This document shows, piece after piece, positions 17,021-25,553 of a DNA stretch of 49,021 nucleotides (position 1 is its first letter; every line of letters begins with the position of its first letter). Under the pieces are notes generated by a model. The model ran no database searches. It had not been told where the DNA came from and saw only the letters and a list, made by a program, of their open reading frames with translations. The translations under genes were made by a program, and so were the position numbers. Where the stretch lies: assembly GCA_910578515.1 (NCBI GenBank), contig CAJTQR010000007.1, forward strand, positions 6,829 to 55,849. Direction: 5' to 3'. This DNA comes from an uncultured Duncaniella sp. (GTDB lineage Bacteria; Bacteroidota; Bacteroidia; Bacteroidales; Muribaculaceae).

Positions 17021-17190
17021 CCATGTCACTGAGCAGTGTTTAGATTTGCTGTTTCTGCCGTTTTTTCAGCAAGATATATCTCCATGCAGGAGATTTATGG
17101 TGGTATATAGCCGAAATAATTATGGAAAGCGACGGACGCGTTAAATAAAGTTAAAACGATGCTTGCAGTGGAGAACTGATTGGGATATAA

Positions 17191-17221
17191 TTGTCTGTAT
17201 GAGAAAAAAATAGTAACTTTG
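17191..17221 (+). promoter_or_regulatory. Promoter of rpsP
   Basis: TTG (17191-17193), 20-nt spacer, TAACTTTG (17214-17221): a close match to the Bacteroidetes housekeeping promoter. Predicted start is about 30 nt before the rpsP ATG. Confidence 0.8.
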
Positions 17222-17255
17222 CGCCCGAATTAATCAAATACAAATCACTTAATTA

Positions 17256-17795
17256 ATGGCAACAAAAATCAGACTGCAACGTCATGGTCGTAAGAACTAT
17301 GCGTTCTATCCTATTGTTATCGCCGATAGCAGGGCACCACGTGATGGTAAATTTATTGAAAGGATAGGTTCTTATAATCCGAACACTAATCCTGCTACAG
17401 TAACTTTAAATTTCGAGCGTGCTTTGTATTGGGTTAACGTTGGTGCTGAACCCACCGACACCGTACGCACTATCCTCTCTAACGAAGGAGTTCTTCTTAT
17501 GAAGCATCTTCAGGGTGGTGTAAAGAAAGGTGCTTTTGATGAAGCTGAAGCACAGCGCCGTTTCGACGCTTGGAAGGCTCAGAAAGAGCAGTCAGTAGAA
17601 AAACTTCGTGCCTCTATGGCAGACAAGAAAGAACTTGACGCTAAAGCTCGTTTCGAAGCTGAAGTAGCCAAGAACAAAGCAAAAGCAGAAGAGGTAGCAA
17701 AGAAGAAAGCAGAAGCTGTCGCTGCTGCCGCTGAAGCAGAAGCTGCTGCCGCTCCCGCTGAGGAAGCTCCCGCAGAAGAAGCTGCTGGTGAATAA
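17256..17795 (+). CDS. rpsP: 30S ribosomal protein S16
   Basis: Small-subunit protein that binds 16S rRNA early in assembly. Residues 1-80 are the conserved core (MATKIRLQRHGRKNYAFYPI, DSRAPRDGKFIERIGSYNP). The protein has 179 residues instead of about 82 in E. coli. The extra ~95 residues are rich in Lys, Ala and Glu, end in Ala/Glu/Pro repeats, and probably form a charged helix. Such tails are usual in Bacteroidetes S16. It stands alone, with its own promoter and terminator; rimM and trmD, which follow it in many bacteria, are absent. Confidence 0.97.
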   Translation: MATKIRLQRHGRKNYAFYPIVIADSRAPRDGKFIERIGSYNPNTNPATVTLNFERALYWVNVGAEPTDTVRTILSNEGVLLMKHLQGGVKKGAFDEAEAQRRFDAWKAQKEQSVEKLRASMADKKELDAKARFEAEVAKNKAKAEEVAKKKAEAVAAAAEAEAAAAPAEEAPAEEAAGE

Positions 17796-17824
17796 GCAGA
17801 ATATTCTTTCGAGTAAAGAGTTTA

Positions 17825-17864
17825 AGAGGAGATGCCTTGATAGGTATCTCCTCTATTCTTTTAT
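17825..17864 (+). terminator. Intrinsic terminator of rpsP
   Basis: A 12-bp stem with one G-T pair (17825-17836 with 17843-17854), 6-nt loop and a TATTCTTTTAT tail, 30 nt after the rpsP stop. Confidence 0.85.
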
Positions 17865-17929
17865 GCTTATGTGACTTATTATTTGGCTGGCGGGTGGGGT
17901 GACCTGTCTACATGGGGAGTGTTGAAATC

Positions 17930-19978
17930 CTAATGTCTGAGCCGTTTGGCAATGGATTTGTGGTGGTCGGCTGAAGCTGTGTCACCGATTGATTCATAAA
18001 GTTCGGCAAGGAGTGTGTGGAGCGACCGCAACAGTGGGCGCGGATATTCCCCATCCTCAGTGAGGCTCAATCCCAATAGACACCGGTCCATGGCATTGTG
18101 TGTATCGTCAAGTATATGATAGGAGGTTGCCATGCGGACCAACACTTCAAGATTGCCCGGCTGATGTGCCGCGATTGTTGCGAAATCACTCAGGGCTTTC
18201 TCATGCTCCTCCATGAGTTGATAAGCGAGACCTCTGCCGTAGAGGGCAGGCAAATGTGTGGGTATGAGAGTGAGTGCTTTGTCATAATTGGCGATTGCTG
18301 GAATTGGCATGTCATCCTGTCGACAGTCGTCGCCAAGCGAAGTGTATTCACGCGCCATGTCAAGGAAACGTTGCTCATCTTCCGAGATTTTAGCCTCCAG
18401 TTCCTTTATCCTCTCTTTAAGCCGGGTGACCACTGACAGTTTGCGCCGGGCATAACGCATTGCCGTGGGATTGTCGATGATGCTGTGTGACTTGATACCC
18501 TCTATGAAGTGGTCAAATGCTTCAGGCAGATTGCCGCTGTCGGCTTCCTTGATTGCTGAGTCGAAACATGAATCGGCATGAGCTTTCTGCAGGGCACCGT
18601 CGATGAGCAGCGGGTCATTGAAGGTGTGGCTGAAATTGATAATCGTAGGGTTTACAAATATGTCACGGTCGGCTACCGTTGATTTCAATGTTAATCCCTC
18701 GAAGCTCCGGCAACGGGACAGCGCCACGTAAGTCTGTCCGCCGGTAAAAGCGCCTCGCCCCATGTCGATGATAACATTGTTGAACGTCAATCCCTGGCTT
18801 TTATGTACGGTCAATGCCCATGCGAGTTTGACGGGATATTGGGTAAAGCTCCCGAGTTCCTCCTCCTTGATTTTTTTAGTCTTGGAGTCGAATGTATATT
18901 TGATGTTCGACCATTTTTCCTTCTGAATGGTATGAATGTCGCCATTTTCAAGTTTGACTTCAAGGAGGTCCTGGGCGAGCATCGATACGCGTCCGATTGT
19001 TCCGTTGACCCATCGGCGGTCCGGGTCATTCTTGATGAACACAATCTGTGCTCCTTCCTTGAGCGACAACTCAAGGTCGGTAGGTAATGAATTTTCCGGG
19101 AAATCACCTTTTATATTTCCGGTAAATGTCACCAATGGTTTTTTGATGGCATCAAGATGATGCTCGTTTATATAGTCGACCATGTCGCGGCGGGTGGCGA
19201 GTGTCATGGTGAATTTTTTTGAACGGGCTTTCGGGACAGGGGGAGCCAGAGGTGATATGCATCTTGAGTTAAGTTGCCGTAAGTCTTCGGGTGTGGTGAT
19301 TCCCATCCTGATACGGTCAAGCAGTGACACGAAATCAGAGTCAGTCTGACGATATACCTTCCTAAGTTCGATTGGAACTATCTTTATCTCGAGGAATGCC
19401 CTGGCTGAGAAGAAATAGAAATTGTGGTAATAGTTGCGGAGTATATCGCGCATGTCACCGGTCACTACCGGTTCAAGCTGGAATATATCTCCTACCAGCA
19501 ATAGCTGTTTCCCTCCGAAGGGTTCGCGGAAATTATTGGTGTAAGTGCGCAGAAGTTTGTCGATAAAGTCGATTATATCCGCTCTCACCATTGAGATTTC
19601 ATCAATAATGATTAGGTCAAGATTATGTAGCAACTTCACCAGAGAGCTGGGATATTTCATGCGTGCCTTGATGCGGTCACGCGCAAAATCGGGGTCATCG
19701 GGAGTGATTGGCTTGAAGGGTATCCGGAAAAAGGAGTGTAGGGTGACACCGCCGACATTGACAGCTGCAATGCCGGTAGGTGCCAGTACCACATATTTTT
19801 TCTTGGTATGTGATGTGATATACCGGAGAAAGGTTGATTTACCTGTGCCTGCCTTGCCTGTCAGAAATACAGACTGACGGGTATATTGCAACAATTCCCA
19901 AGCTTTTAAAAACTCGGGATTGTTGAGGTCTATGGATTCTTCTTGCTCCTTTTTAGGACGAGAAGCCTTTTTTGCCAT
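17930..19978 (-). CDS. PIF1-like superfamily 1B DNA helicase with TPR tail
   Basis: A 682-residue ATP-dependent helicase. Walker A is GKAGTGKST (residues 41-49), Walker B is LIIIDEISMV, and LLVGDIFQLEPVV is the next SF1 motif. The ALTVHKSQGLTFNNVIID and TYVALSRCRS segments are motifs V and VI of the RecD/PIF1 group. After ~residue 470 come a helical segment and TPR-like repeats (ANYDKALTLIPTHLPALYG, EHEKALSDFATIAAHQPGN), expected to bind other proteins. PIF1 helicases unwind G-quadruplexes and stalled forks. It starts 25 nt after the OmpP1-like gene ends and may share its transcript. Confidence 0.9.
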   Translation of the reverse strand: MAKKASRPKKEQEESIDLNNPEFLKAWELLQYTRQSVFLTGKAGTGKSTFLRYITSHTKKKYVVLAPTGIAAVNVGGVTLHSFFRIPFKPITPDDPDFARDRIKARMKYPSSLVKLLHNLDLIIIDEISMVRADIIDFIDKLLRTYTNNFREPFGGKQLLLVGDIFQLEPVVTGDMRDILRNYYHNFYFFSARAFLEIKIVPIELRKVYRQTDSDFVSLLDRIRMGITTPEDLRQLNSRCISPLAPPVPKARSKKFTMTLATRRDMVDYINEHHLDAIKKPLVTFTGNIKGDFPENSLPTDLELSLKEGAQIVFIKNDPDRRWVNGTIGRVSMLAQDLLEVKLENGDIHTIQKEKWSNIKYTFDSKTKKIKEEELGSFTQYPVKLAWALTVHKSQGLTFNNVIIDMGRGAFTGGQTYVALSRCRSFEGLTLKSTVADRDIFVNPTIINFSHTFNDPLLIDGALQKAHADSCFDSAIKEADSGNLPEAFDHFIEGIKSHSIIDNPTAMRYARRKLSVVTRLKERIKELEAKISEDEQRFLDMAREYTSLGDDCRQDDMPIPAIANYDKALTLIPTHLPALYGRGLAYQLMEEHEKALSDFATIAAHQPGNLEVLVRMATSYHILDDTHNAMDRCLLGLSLTEDGEYPRPLLRSLHTLLAELYESIGDTASADHHKSIAKRLRH

Positions 19979-20003
19979 TGTTAAAAATTCTCTTATTCTC
20001 TGT

Positions 20004-21689
20004 TTAGAAACGGAATCCTACAGTGAGTACAATTGAATTGTCGTTTGATGATATTTCGGCTGAAGGTGCCTGAACGAATAGGTGAGGCTCCGCAAGTTCA
20101 TTGTAGTTGGAGAATGCCTGATATTTACTCTTGCGTGTACGATGCACGAAGGCTGCGTCAGCATAGAAATTCTTGTAGCGGTATCCTAAACCACAGGTGA
20201 TATATTGTGTGGTTTTGTCAAGAGAGAATGATGGGAGTGTTTCTGTATCATCAGGACCTGATGTATATATATATGTAGCCTCGGTGGGGTTGCCTTTTGC
20301 ATGACCGTCCATGGCTTCCTGTGTCACGGGTGAGGTTTCGTAGCTGTAACCTGCGCGGACACTGAAGCTCGGAGTGACACGATACTCGGCACCAAGACGC
20401 AAGATATTTGTGGCCTTATAGTAGGTCTTTATATCTTCAGTGATATCGGGCCATTCGTTGCCGTCGTAATCTTTTACACGCATGCTCTGTGTGCCACGAT
20501 ATTCATAATCGGCACTGATTATGGCACGACCTCCGATTACACCGGCGGCTCCTACCATCAGTCGCCATGGGCTTTGAAATTTCCAATCGAATTCATCATA
20601 ATATCCCTCGTCGGTAACGGATGAACCGCTGAAGTTTTTTCCTGGGGGATAAGTAGAGGAATTGTATGTAAAGTCGGTTGCTGCACTTCCCTGATAAGTG
20701 AGATTGTACCATGTCGGGGTATGTACCGCTATACCGAGTCGGAATTCATTGATAGGTTTAAGAATCACGCCGGCCTTTACATTGAAACCGCTACCGTATA
20801 TGCGTTTGTAGTTCTCAAGTCCGAAATTTGCTTCACCTCCCGATACGTAGGTGGAACCATCGGTACTTGGTACATTCGCACGGCTGATGTTTTCGGAGTA
20901 ATATGTCAGTGATTTATAATCAATATCTGTGATACCGAAACCGATACCCCAGAATACGGTATTCTGGATATTACCGCCAAAATTGATATCATATTCATCG
21001 ATGTGTCCTTTTTCCTCTACAGTGAAATCGCCGGTTGCGGTGGAATTATTATAATCGTAGAGTCCTTTGTAAGTGTTGGCTCCATCGGCTGTAGGATTGA
21101 TTGCGTAGCTGTTGAAAAGCAGAATGCTCGACCATGGTGCGTAATCTCGGTCAGGATAAGCGTCCTGATACGGATTGTAATGTTCGGTCGGGTTCATCTG
21201 AGCGGGATAGATTCCGTTGCCAGTGGTATAATCGGCTACCATATTTGTATAGGAGGTGCCGAGATTACCGAATGTTCCGCTGAAACGACGGTCGAAGGAT
21301 GCCACGCGTGAATAGCTTGCGCCCCAGTTGAAGAATGGCATGACTGACCCGGAACCGAGGTTGATGGCACCTACATAACCGAAGCTGTTGCAGTTGACAT
21401 GAGTCTTGTTGAGGGTGTTGCTCATACCGGCAGCTGTGGCTTTCGAGGACATCATATCGATATCGAGTGTTACCGAGAGGTCGCTGCTGCGATAGACGCC
21501 TATACCGGCGGGGTTTTGGTTGAGAGTGGATATATCACCGCCGAGTGCGGTAAACGCACCACCCATCGACATGAATCGGGCAGACCCACGGAGGTCCGAC
21601 TGGGATATGGAGTAGGCATCGATTGCCGTTTGTGCGAACATAGCTGAAGGGAGAGCGGCTATGATTCCGGCCATGAGAGTTTTCTTCAT
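20004..21689 (-). CDS. OmpP1/FadL-like outer-membrane beta-barrel protein
   Basis: A 561-residue secreted protein that resembles the OmpP1/FadL hydrophobic-substrate porins. It has signal peptide MKKTLMAGI...AMFAQ, then an N-terminal hatch-like region (SDLRGSARFMSMGGAFTALG, NQNPAGIGVYRSSDLS) typical of that family in Bacteroidetes. Alternating aromatic strands follow, and it ends in VLTVGFRF with a terminal Phe, the outer-membrane sorting signal. Substrate unknown. The frame opens at 21725, but MKKTL at 21689 gives the proper signal peptide. It lies 84 nt after the Trp/Gly-rich gene, behind a hairpin. Confidence 0.85.
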   Translation of the reverse strand: MKKTLMAGIIAALPSAMFAQTAIDAYSISQSDLRGSARFMSMGGAFTALGGDISTLNQNPAGIGVYRSSDLSVTLDIDMMSSKATAAGMSNTLNKTHVNCNSFGYVGAINLGSGSVMPFFNWGASYSRVASFDRRFSGTFGNLGTSYTNMVADYTTGNGIYPAQMNPTEHYNPYQDAYPDRDYAPWSSILLFNSYAINPTADGANTYKGLYDYNNSTATGDFTVEEKGHIDEYDINFGGNIQNTVFWGIGFGITDIDYKSLTYYSENISRANVPSTDGSTYVSGGEANFGLENYKRIYGSGFNVKAGVILKPINEFRLGIAVHTPTWYNLTYQGSAATDFTYNSSTYPPGKNFSGSSVTDEGYYDEFDWKFQSPWRLMVGAAGVIGGRAIISADYEYRGTQSMRVKDYDGNEWPDITEDIKTYYKATNILRLGAEYRVTPSFSVRAGYSYETSPVTQEAMDGHAKGNPTEATYIYTSGPDDTETLPSFSLDKTTQYITCGLGYRYKNFYADAAFVHRTRKSKYQAFSNYNELAEPHLFVQAPSAEISSNDNSIVLTVGFRF

Positions 21690-21747
21690 AATCGTTTCAG
21701 TTGTTAGTGAGGTTTTTGTAGACAAAAATTATTAGAGTAAGAATAAT

Positions 21748-21767
21748 AGGGCGTTTGATAACGCCCT
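21748..21767 (-). terminator. Short hairpin after the Trp/Gly-rich gene
   Basis: Perfect 8-bp stem with a 4-nt loop (21748-21755 with 21760-21767), just past the stop of the minus-strand gene and followed by ATTATTCTT. Could be a weak terminator that allows some read-through to the porin gene. Confidence 0.55.
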
Positions 21768-21773
21768 TTAAGT

Positions 21774-22916
21774 TTAATGACGTCCACGTCCGCCTGCGGA
21801 TGAACGACCGCCTCCGCTGAAGCCTCCGCCGCGGTTACCACCGGAGTAACTGCCGCCTCCAAAGCGACCGCCGTTGGTGTTTTGCGGACGTGAGTAGTTG
21901 GAGTTGTTGTTCGTGTTGTTCGGACGGGTATAACCGTTGTAGCGGTTTGAATTTGAATTGGTATTGTTTGGACGTGTATATCCGTTATGGCGGTTGCCAT
22001 TAGTGTTGTTGGTTCCGATGCCAGGACGACCTGTCGCGGTTCCGTTATAATTATAATTAGGACGCTGGTTGTTGCCGGGACGGTAGCCAGCGGTGCCCTG
22101 ATGGCGTCCGCCGTTTGTGAGACCTGGACGATATGAGCCATTGGGTCGTGAGCCGGCTGTGTTGTTGCCTGGACGATATCCATGCACACCAGGATGGCGC
22201 GGATTGTATGGGCGACCCATTGACGGACCCCAGCCCCAACCCCAGTTAGGACCCCAGCCCCATGCAGGTCCCCATCCGGGACCCCAACCCCATGACCATG
22301 ACGGACCCCAACCCCAGCTGGGACCCCATGCCCAATACGGGTCATACCATGTGTTCCAATACCATGGTGAGTTCCAACGCCAGAAGTTGTTGTAATAGTA
22401 AGGTGACGACCATGCTATGGATGGATAGAAGTAATCATATCCCCAATAGGCGGTTGGTGTGTTGACATATACATTCACGGTCTGAGGCTCCATGTAGTAT
22501 ATTTGCGCCAGTTCTTCATCACCTGAACCGCTTACAATCTCAGGATTGTAATACTGCTCTATACGGCGTGTGTACTGGAAATCAGTGGCGGTGGTATCAG
22601 CCGACAGGGAGTCGGTGGCGAATATGCCTCGACGGTTATATTCATCCACACTGATGGTACGTGTGCCATTGACCGAGTATGAATCAGCGGCGGGATAATC
22701 AGCCACTACCACACGGGCAGAGTTGTTGCCGTAGGTTGCAGCCTTGTAATAATTGCTGTTGGATGTCGACGTTCCTGATTTCTTTGCGGCAGCTTTAGCA
22801 GCCTTATCTTTGGAAGCGTCATAGTAAATATCATCATCAAAATATGACTGGGCGGACACTACTTGAAATGCAGCGAAGATGACAGCCATAAAGATTGCGA
22901 AACGTTTGATTTTCAT
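21774..22916 (-). CDS. Secreted Trp/Gly/Pro- and Asn/Arg-rich protein under ECF-type control
   Basis: A 380-residue protein of no family I recognise. Residues 1-22 are a cleavable signal peptide (VVSAQ). An acidic/Lys-Ala segment follows. Residues ~177-232 are packed with Trp, Tyr, Gly and Pro in WGP/GWG repeats. The last ~145 residues are Gly/Asn/Arg-rich with repeated NGYTRPNNTN units and a GGG tail. Such composition suggests a disordered, sticky, cell-envelope or surface protein. Its promoter at 22954-22980 has the same form as those of the nearby ECF sigma gene and natAB, so it is probably part of the same stress regulon. Function is unknown. Confidence 0.7.
   Translation of the reverse strand: MKIKRFAIFMAVIFAAFQVVSAQSYFDDDIYYDASKDKAAKAAAKKSGTSTSNSNYYKAATYGNNSARVVVADYPAADSYSVNGTRTISVDEYNRRGIFATDSLSADTTATDFQYTRRIEQYYNPEIVSGSGDEELAQIYYMEPQTVNVYVNTPTAYWGYDYFYPSIAWSSPYYYNNFWRWNSPWYWNTWYDPYWAWGPSWGWGPSWSWGWGPGWGPAWGWGPNWGWGWGPSMGRPYNPRHPGVHGYRPGNNTAGSRPNGSYRPGLTNGGRHQGTAGYRPGNNQRPNYNYNGTATGRPGIGTNNTNGNRHNGYTRPNNTNSNSNRYNGYTRPNNTNNNSNYSRPQNTNGGRFGGGSYSGGNRGGGFSGGGRSSAGGRGRH
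22215..22390 (-). repeat. Trp-Gly-Pro coding repeat
   Basis: Imperfect short repeats encoding WGPSWGWGP-type units. The DNA is a run of near-identical tgg/ggg/ccc triplets, likely to vary in length between strains by slippage. Confidence 0.7.
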
Positions 22917-22953
22917 ATTCTAAAATTGAGTAATGAGAGTTCTTGTTTCTCAA

Positions 22954-22980
22954 TTAGACACGTTTCCGTGACAAAAGTTT
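22954..22980 (-). promoter_or_regulatory. ECF-type promoter of the Trp/Gly-rich gene
   Basis: On the minus strand: AAACTT (22980-22975), 16-nt spacer, TCTAA (22958-22954). This is the spacing and sequence of classical sigma-E type promoters. The 14 nt GTCTAATTGAGAAA around the -10 are identical to those at the natAB promoter. Predicted leader is about 30 nt. Confidence 0.7.
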
Positions 22981-23019
22981 AATTGAAACGAAGCCTATTA
23001 TATATAATAACACAAAAAT

Positions 23020-23064
23020 ACTGCTTTTTCTTGAAAGTTTTTGGGTTTTTCAAGAAAAAGCAGT
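23020..23064 (-). terminator. Terminator of the natAB operon
   Basis: Perfect 17-bp stem (23020-23036 with 23048-23064) and 11-nt loop. On the minus strand it is followed by ATTTTTGTG. It lies about 75 nt after the permease stop. Confidence 0.8.
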
Positions 23065-23137
23065 GTTTTTAGTTCGGATTCTGCTTAAACTATGTTAAAT
23101 CAGATATATGGCTGTGCCTATGTGGGCAATGACAATA

Positions 23138-24448
23138 CTATTTGTAGCGGGTCCAGCGAATGACCTCTTTGATGGACGGTTTCTTACCGTACATGAAGAT
23201 TCCCACACGGTAGATTTTTCCGGCGAGCCATACCATGAAAAGGAATCCGGCAATCAGGAGCAGAAGAGACAGCGCTATTTCCCACCCGGGGATTCCGAAA
23301 GGTATGCGTGCCACCATAACCATCGGTGAGGTGAGGGGGAACATCGACATCCAGAAGGCAACCGAACCTGTAGGGTCGGCAGCGGCTACCATGGCGAAGA
23401 TGATACCGAAGATGATGGGGAATACAGCCACCGATGTCAGCTGGCTGGCATCCTGAATGTTGTCAACGGCTGAGCCGATAGCAGCGAAGATGGATGAGTA
23501 AAGGAGGAACCCTCCGATAAGGAAGAGTGTCATGAGTGCTACGAGCGACAGTATGTGACCAACTTCACCAAGCATTGCCACACCCTGAATCATGGATATG
23601 GAATTGGGGTCGCTGACAGCATCGAGATTGCCGCTCTGTACAGCTGCAATATCAGCCATTGCCTCAGCCGGCATTACGGCGGGGAATACGAATGCTGACA
23701 TCAGCGATAGGAGAATGCCCCAGAGCACCATCTGAGTCACAGCCACAAGTGCCACGCCGATAATCTTGCCCATCATGAGCTGCGCCGGTTTAACAGATGA
23801 AACCACTACCTCGAGCACACGGTTGCCTTTCTCCTCAATGATTGAGGTCATTACCATCTGTCCATAAATAAGGAGGAACATGTAGAGTATGAACGCCATA
23901 CCTATGCCTATGGCATAACTGAAGCCTGACGACATAGCCTCCTCTTCCTCCTTGTCGTTGCGCACGGTGGAGAGAGCGATATTGCTGTTCACCTCATCAA
24001 GAATCTGGTTCAGATTCTCAATGTTGTAGTTCTTAAGACGCTCTGTTTCTATGATGTTGTTGATTTGGTCAGTGATAGCGCTTTCGGTAGAGATGGATGA
24101 TGGTCCATTGCTATAGAGCTTAAGAGTGCTCCGCTTTGCTTCAATAACATTCGCGGGGATTACCAGCACCGAGCTTACATCTTCTCTGGTGAGAGCTGAG
24201 TCGAGTGTGACACCTGAGGTGAGTTCGAATTTCAGGTCCTCTCTGTCTTTGAGTTGCGGACCTATTACTTTGCTGTTGTCAATCACCAGTACTGTTGATT
24301 CCGAGGAGTCGACGAAGAGCATTATGGCAGCCGGAGCCATCATAAGTGCCAGCATCAGTATCGGCATCAGTATGGTGGTGATGATAAAACTTTTTTTCTT
24401 GACGCGCTCCAAATACTCGCGTTCAATTACTATACCTATTTTTGACAT
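23138..24448 (-). CDS. ABC transporter permease, NatB-like (ABC-2 type)
   Basis: A 436-residue inner-membrane protein: one N-terminal helix (IITTILMPILMLALMMAP), a ~150-residue extracytoplasmic loop, then a cluster of five or six helices from residue ~175 (IGIGMAFILYMFLLIYGQMV and on). This is the architecture of NatB-type ABC-2 permeases, which export Na+, drugs or peptides. The motif IEEKGNRVLEVVVSSVKP is typical. It begins 20 nt after the ATPase gene. Substrate cannot be read from sequence. Confidence 0.88.
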   Translation of the reverse strand: MSKIGIVIEREYLERVKKKSFIITTILMPILMLALMMAPAAIMLFVDSSESTVLVIDNSKVIGPQLKDREDLKFELTSGVTLDSALTREDVSSVLVIPANVIEAKRSTLKLYSNGPSSISTESAITDQINNIIETERLKNYNIENLNQILDEVNSNIALSTVRNDKEEEEAMSSGFSYAIGIGMAFILYMFLLIYGQMVMTSIIEEKGNRVLEVVVSSVKPAQLMMGKIIGVALVAVTQMVLWGILLSLMSAFVFPAVMPAEAMADIAAVQSGNLDAVSDPNSISMIQGVAMLGEVGHILSLVALMTLFLIGGFLLYSSIFAAIGSAVDNIQDASQLTSVAVFPIIFGIIFAMVAAADPTGSVAFWMSMFPLTSPMVMVARIPFGIPGWEIALSLLLLIAGFLFMVWLAGKIYRVGIFMYGKKPSIKEVIRWTRYK

Positions 24449-24468
24449 TGTAAACTGGTTTGAAATGG

Positions 24469-25392
24469 TTAGATATCCTCTTTGACCGCTCTGATGAAAA
24501 TATCGTTCATTGAAGCTATGCTTTCCCTGAAGGCTGCAAGCTCTACGGTATCGTTTGCGAGTGAAATTATGTCGCGCAGTTGCGCGCCATCGTTAAGATG
24601 GAGCGAGATGACATTGCGACCCTGACCGTCAGGCTCCTTCATGTTAAATTCACCTGCTATGGGTTGTAGTTTCTCCATGAGCACACGGGCGTCGCCTGAG
24701 AATGTGAGGTCGTAACGGTTGCCGAAGTATTGGCGTCGCAACTCCTCCACGTTGCCACTTAGAATGTTACGGCTCTTGTTGATGAGGGTTATATTATCGC
24801 ATACTTCTTCTACGGAACTCATGTTGTGGGTAGAGAAAATCACTGTAGCGCCTTCATCTTTGAGTTTCAGAATTTCGTCTTTCAGCAGGTTGGCGTTGAT
24901 GGGGTCAAAGCCGGAGAAAGGTTCGTCGAATATCAAAAGTTTTGGACGATGGAGCACGGTGATGATGAACTGTATTTTCTGAGCCATGCCTTTGGATAGT
25001 TCCTCCACCTTTTTATCCCACCATGAGAGGATATCGAATTTCTCGAACCATTTGCGTAGTTCGCGGGTGGCGTCAGCTTTGGAGAGTCCTTTCAGACGGG
25101 CAAAGAACACTGCCTGTTCGCCAACTTTCATCTTTTTGTATAGACCACGCTCTTCGGGAAGATATCCGATTTTTTCCACATCCTCTTGAGTGAGAGGGTG
25201 TCCGTCGAGATAAACCATACCGGAGTCTGGGGCAGTAATGTGATTGATAATGCGGATTAGAGTTGTTTTACCCGCACCGTTAGGTCCAAGCAATCCGTAA
25301 ACTTTTCCCTCGGGCACTGAAAGCGACACATCGTCGAGTGCCAGATGCGAGGAGTAGGCCTTGCTTACATTTTCTACTTTTAAAATATCCAT
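24469..25392 (-). CDS. ABC transporter ATP-binding protein, NatA-like
   Basis: A 307-residue ATPase partner of the NatB-like permease. Walker A GPNGAGKTT (~residues 36-44), the Q-loop region, signature LSKGMAQKIQF, Walker B LLIFDEPFSGFDP and switch His in STHNMSSVEE are all intact. The ~80-residue C-terminal extension is usual in NatA/CcmA-type exporters. It is first in the operon and transcribed from an ECF-type promoter (25454-25481) that faces the sigma-factor promoter. Confidence 0.92.
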   Translation of the reverse strand: MDILKVENVSKAYSSHLALDDVSLSVPEGKVYGLLGPNGAGKTTLIRIINHITAPDSGMVYLDGHPLTQEDVEKIGYLPEERGLYKKMKVGEQAVFFARLKGLSKADATRELRKWFEKFDILSWWDKKVEELSKGMAQKIQFIITVLHRPKLLIFDEPFSGFDPINANLLKDEILKLKDEGATVIFSTHNMSSVEEVCDNITLINKSRNILSGNVEELRRQYFGNRYDLTFSGDARVLMEKLQPIAGEFNMKEPDGQGRNVISLHLNDGAQLRDIISLANDTVELAAFRESIASMNDIFIRAVKEDI

Positions 25393-25453
25393 ATAACGTA
25401 ATGTGATGTTTCACTGCGTAGTAAGGCGCAGCTTATTTAATGGTTTTTCTCAA

Positions 25454-25481
25454 TTAGACGCAAAAACTATGGAAAAGTTTC
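25454..25481 (-). promoter_or_regulatory. ECF-type promoter of natAB
   Basis: Minus strand: GAAACTT (25481-25475), 16-nt spacer, TCTAA (25458-25454). Divergent from the sigma-gene promoter; the two -35 elements are inverted copies 9 nt apart. Predicted leader is about 55 nt. Confidence 0.75.
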
Positions 25482-25490
25482 AGGGGCGGT

Positions 25491-25518
25491 GAAACTTTTT
25501 TGATAAAATCACGTCTAA
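25491..25518 (+). promoter_or_regulatory. ECF-type autoregulatory promoter of the sigma gene
   Basis: GAAACTT (25491-25497), 16-nt spacer, TCTAA (25514-25518). The arrangement equals the classical sigma-E consensus (GGAACTT-N16-TCTRA). It lies 36 nt before the sigma ATG, which points to autoregulation. Confidence 0.75.
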
Positions 25519-25553
25519 CGGAGTAAAAACAATATAAAAGTCACCGAACTGCA

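Noticed and set aside
21704..22345. Frame of 213 codons in the Trp/Gly-rich region
   Set aside because: Shadow frame of the low-complexity gene 21774-22916; it has no signal peptide and its Val/Thr/His-rich content is what a frame shift of the Gly/Asn/Pro repeats gives.
25473..25499. AAAAGTTTC/GAAACTTTT inverted repeat as a terminator
   Set aside because: It lies between divergent genes and its arms are the -35 elements of two facing ECF promoters with exact 16-nt spacing, a better explanation.
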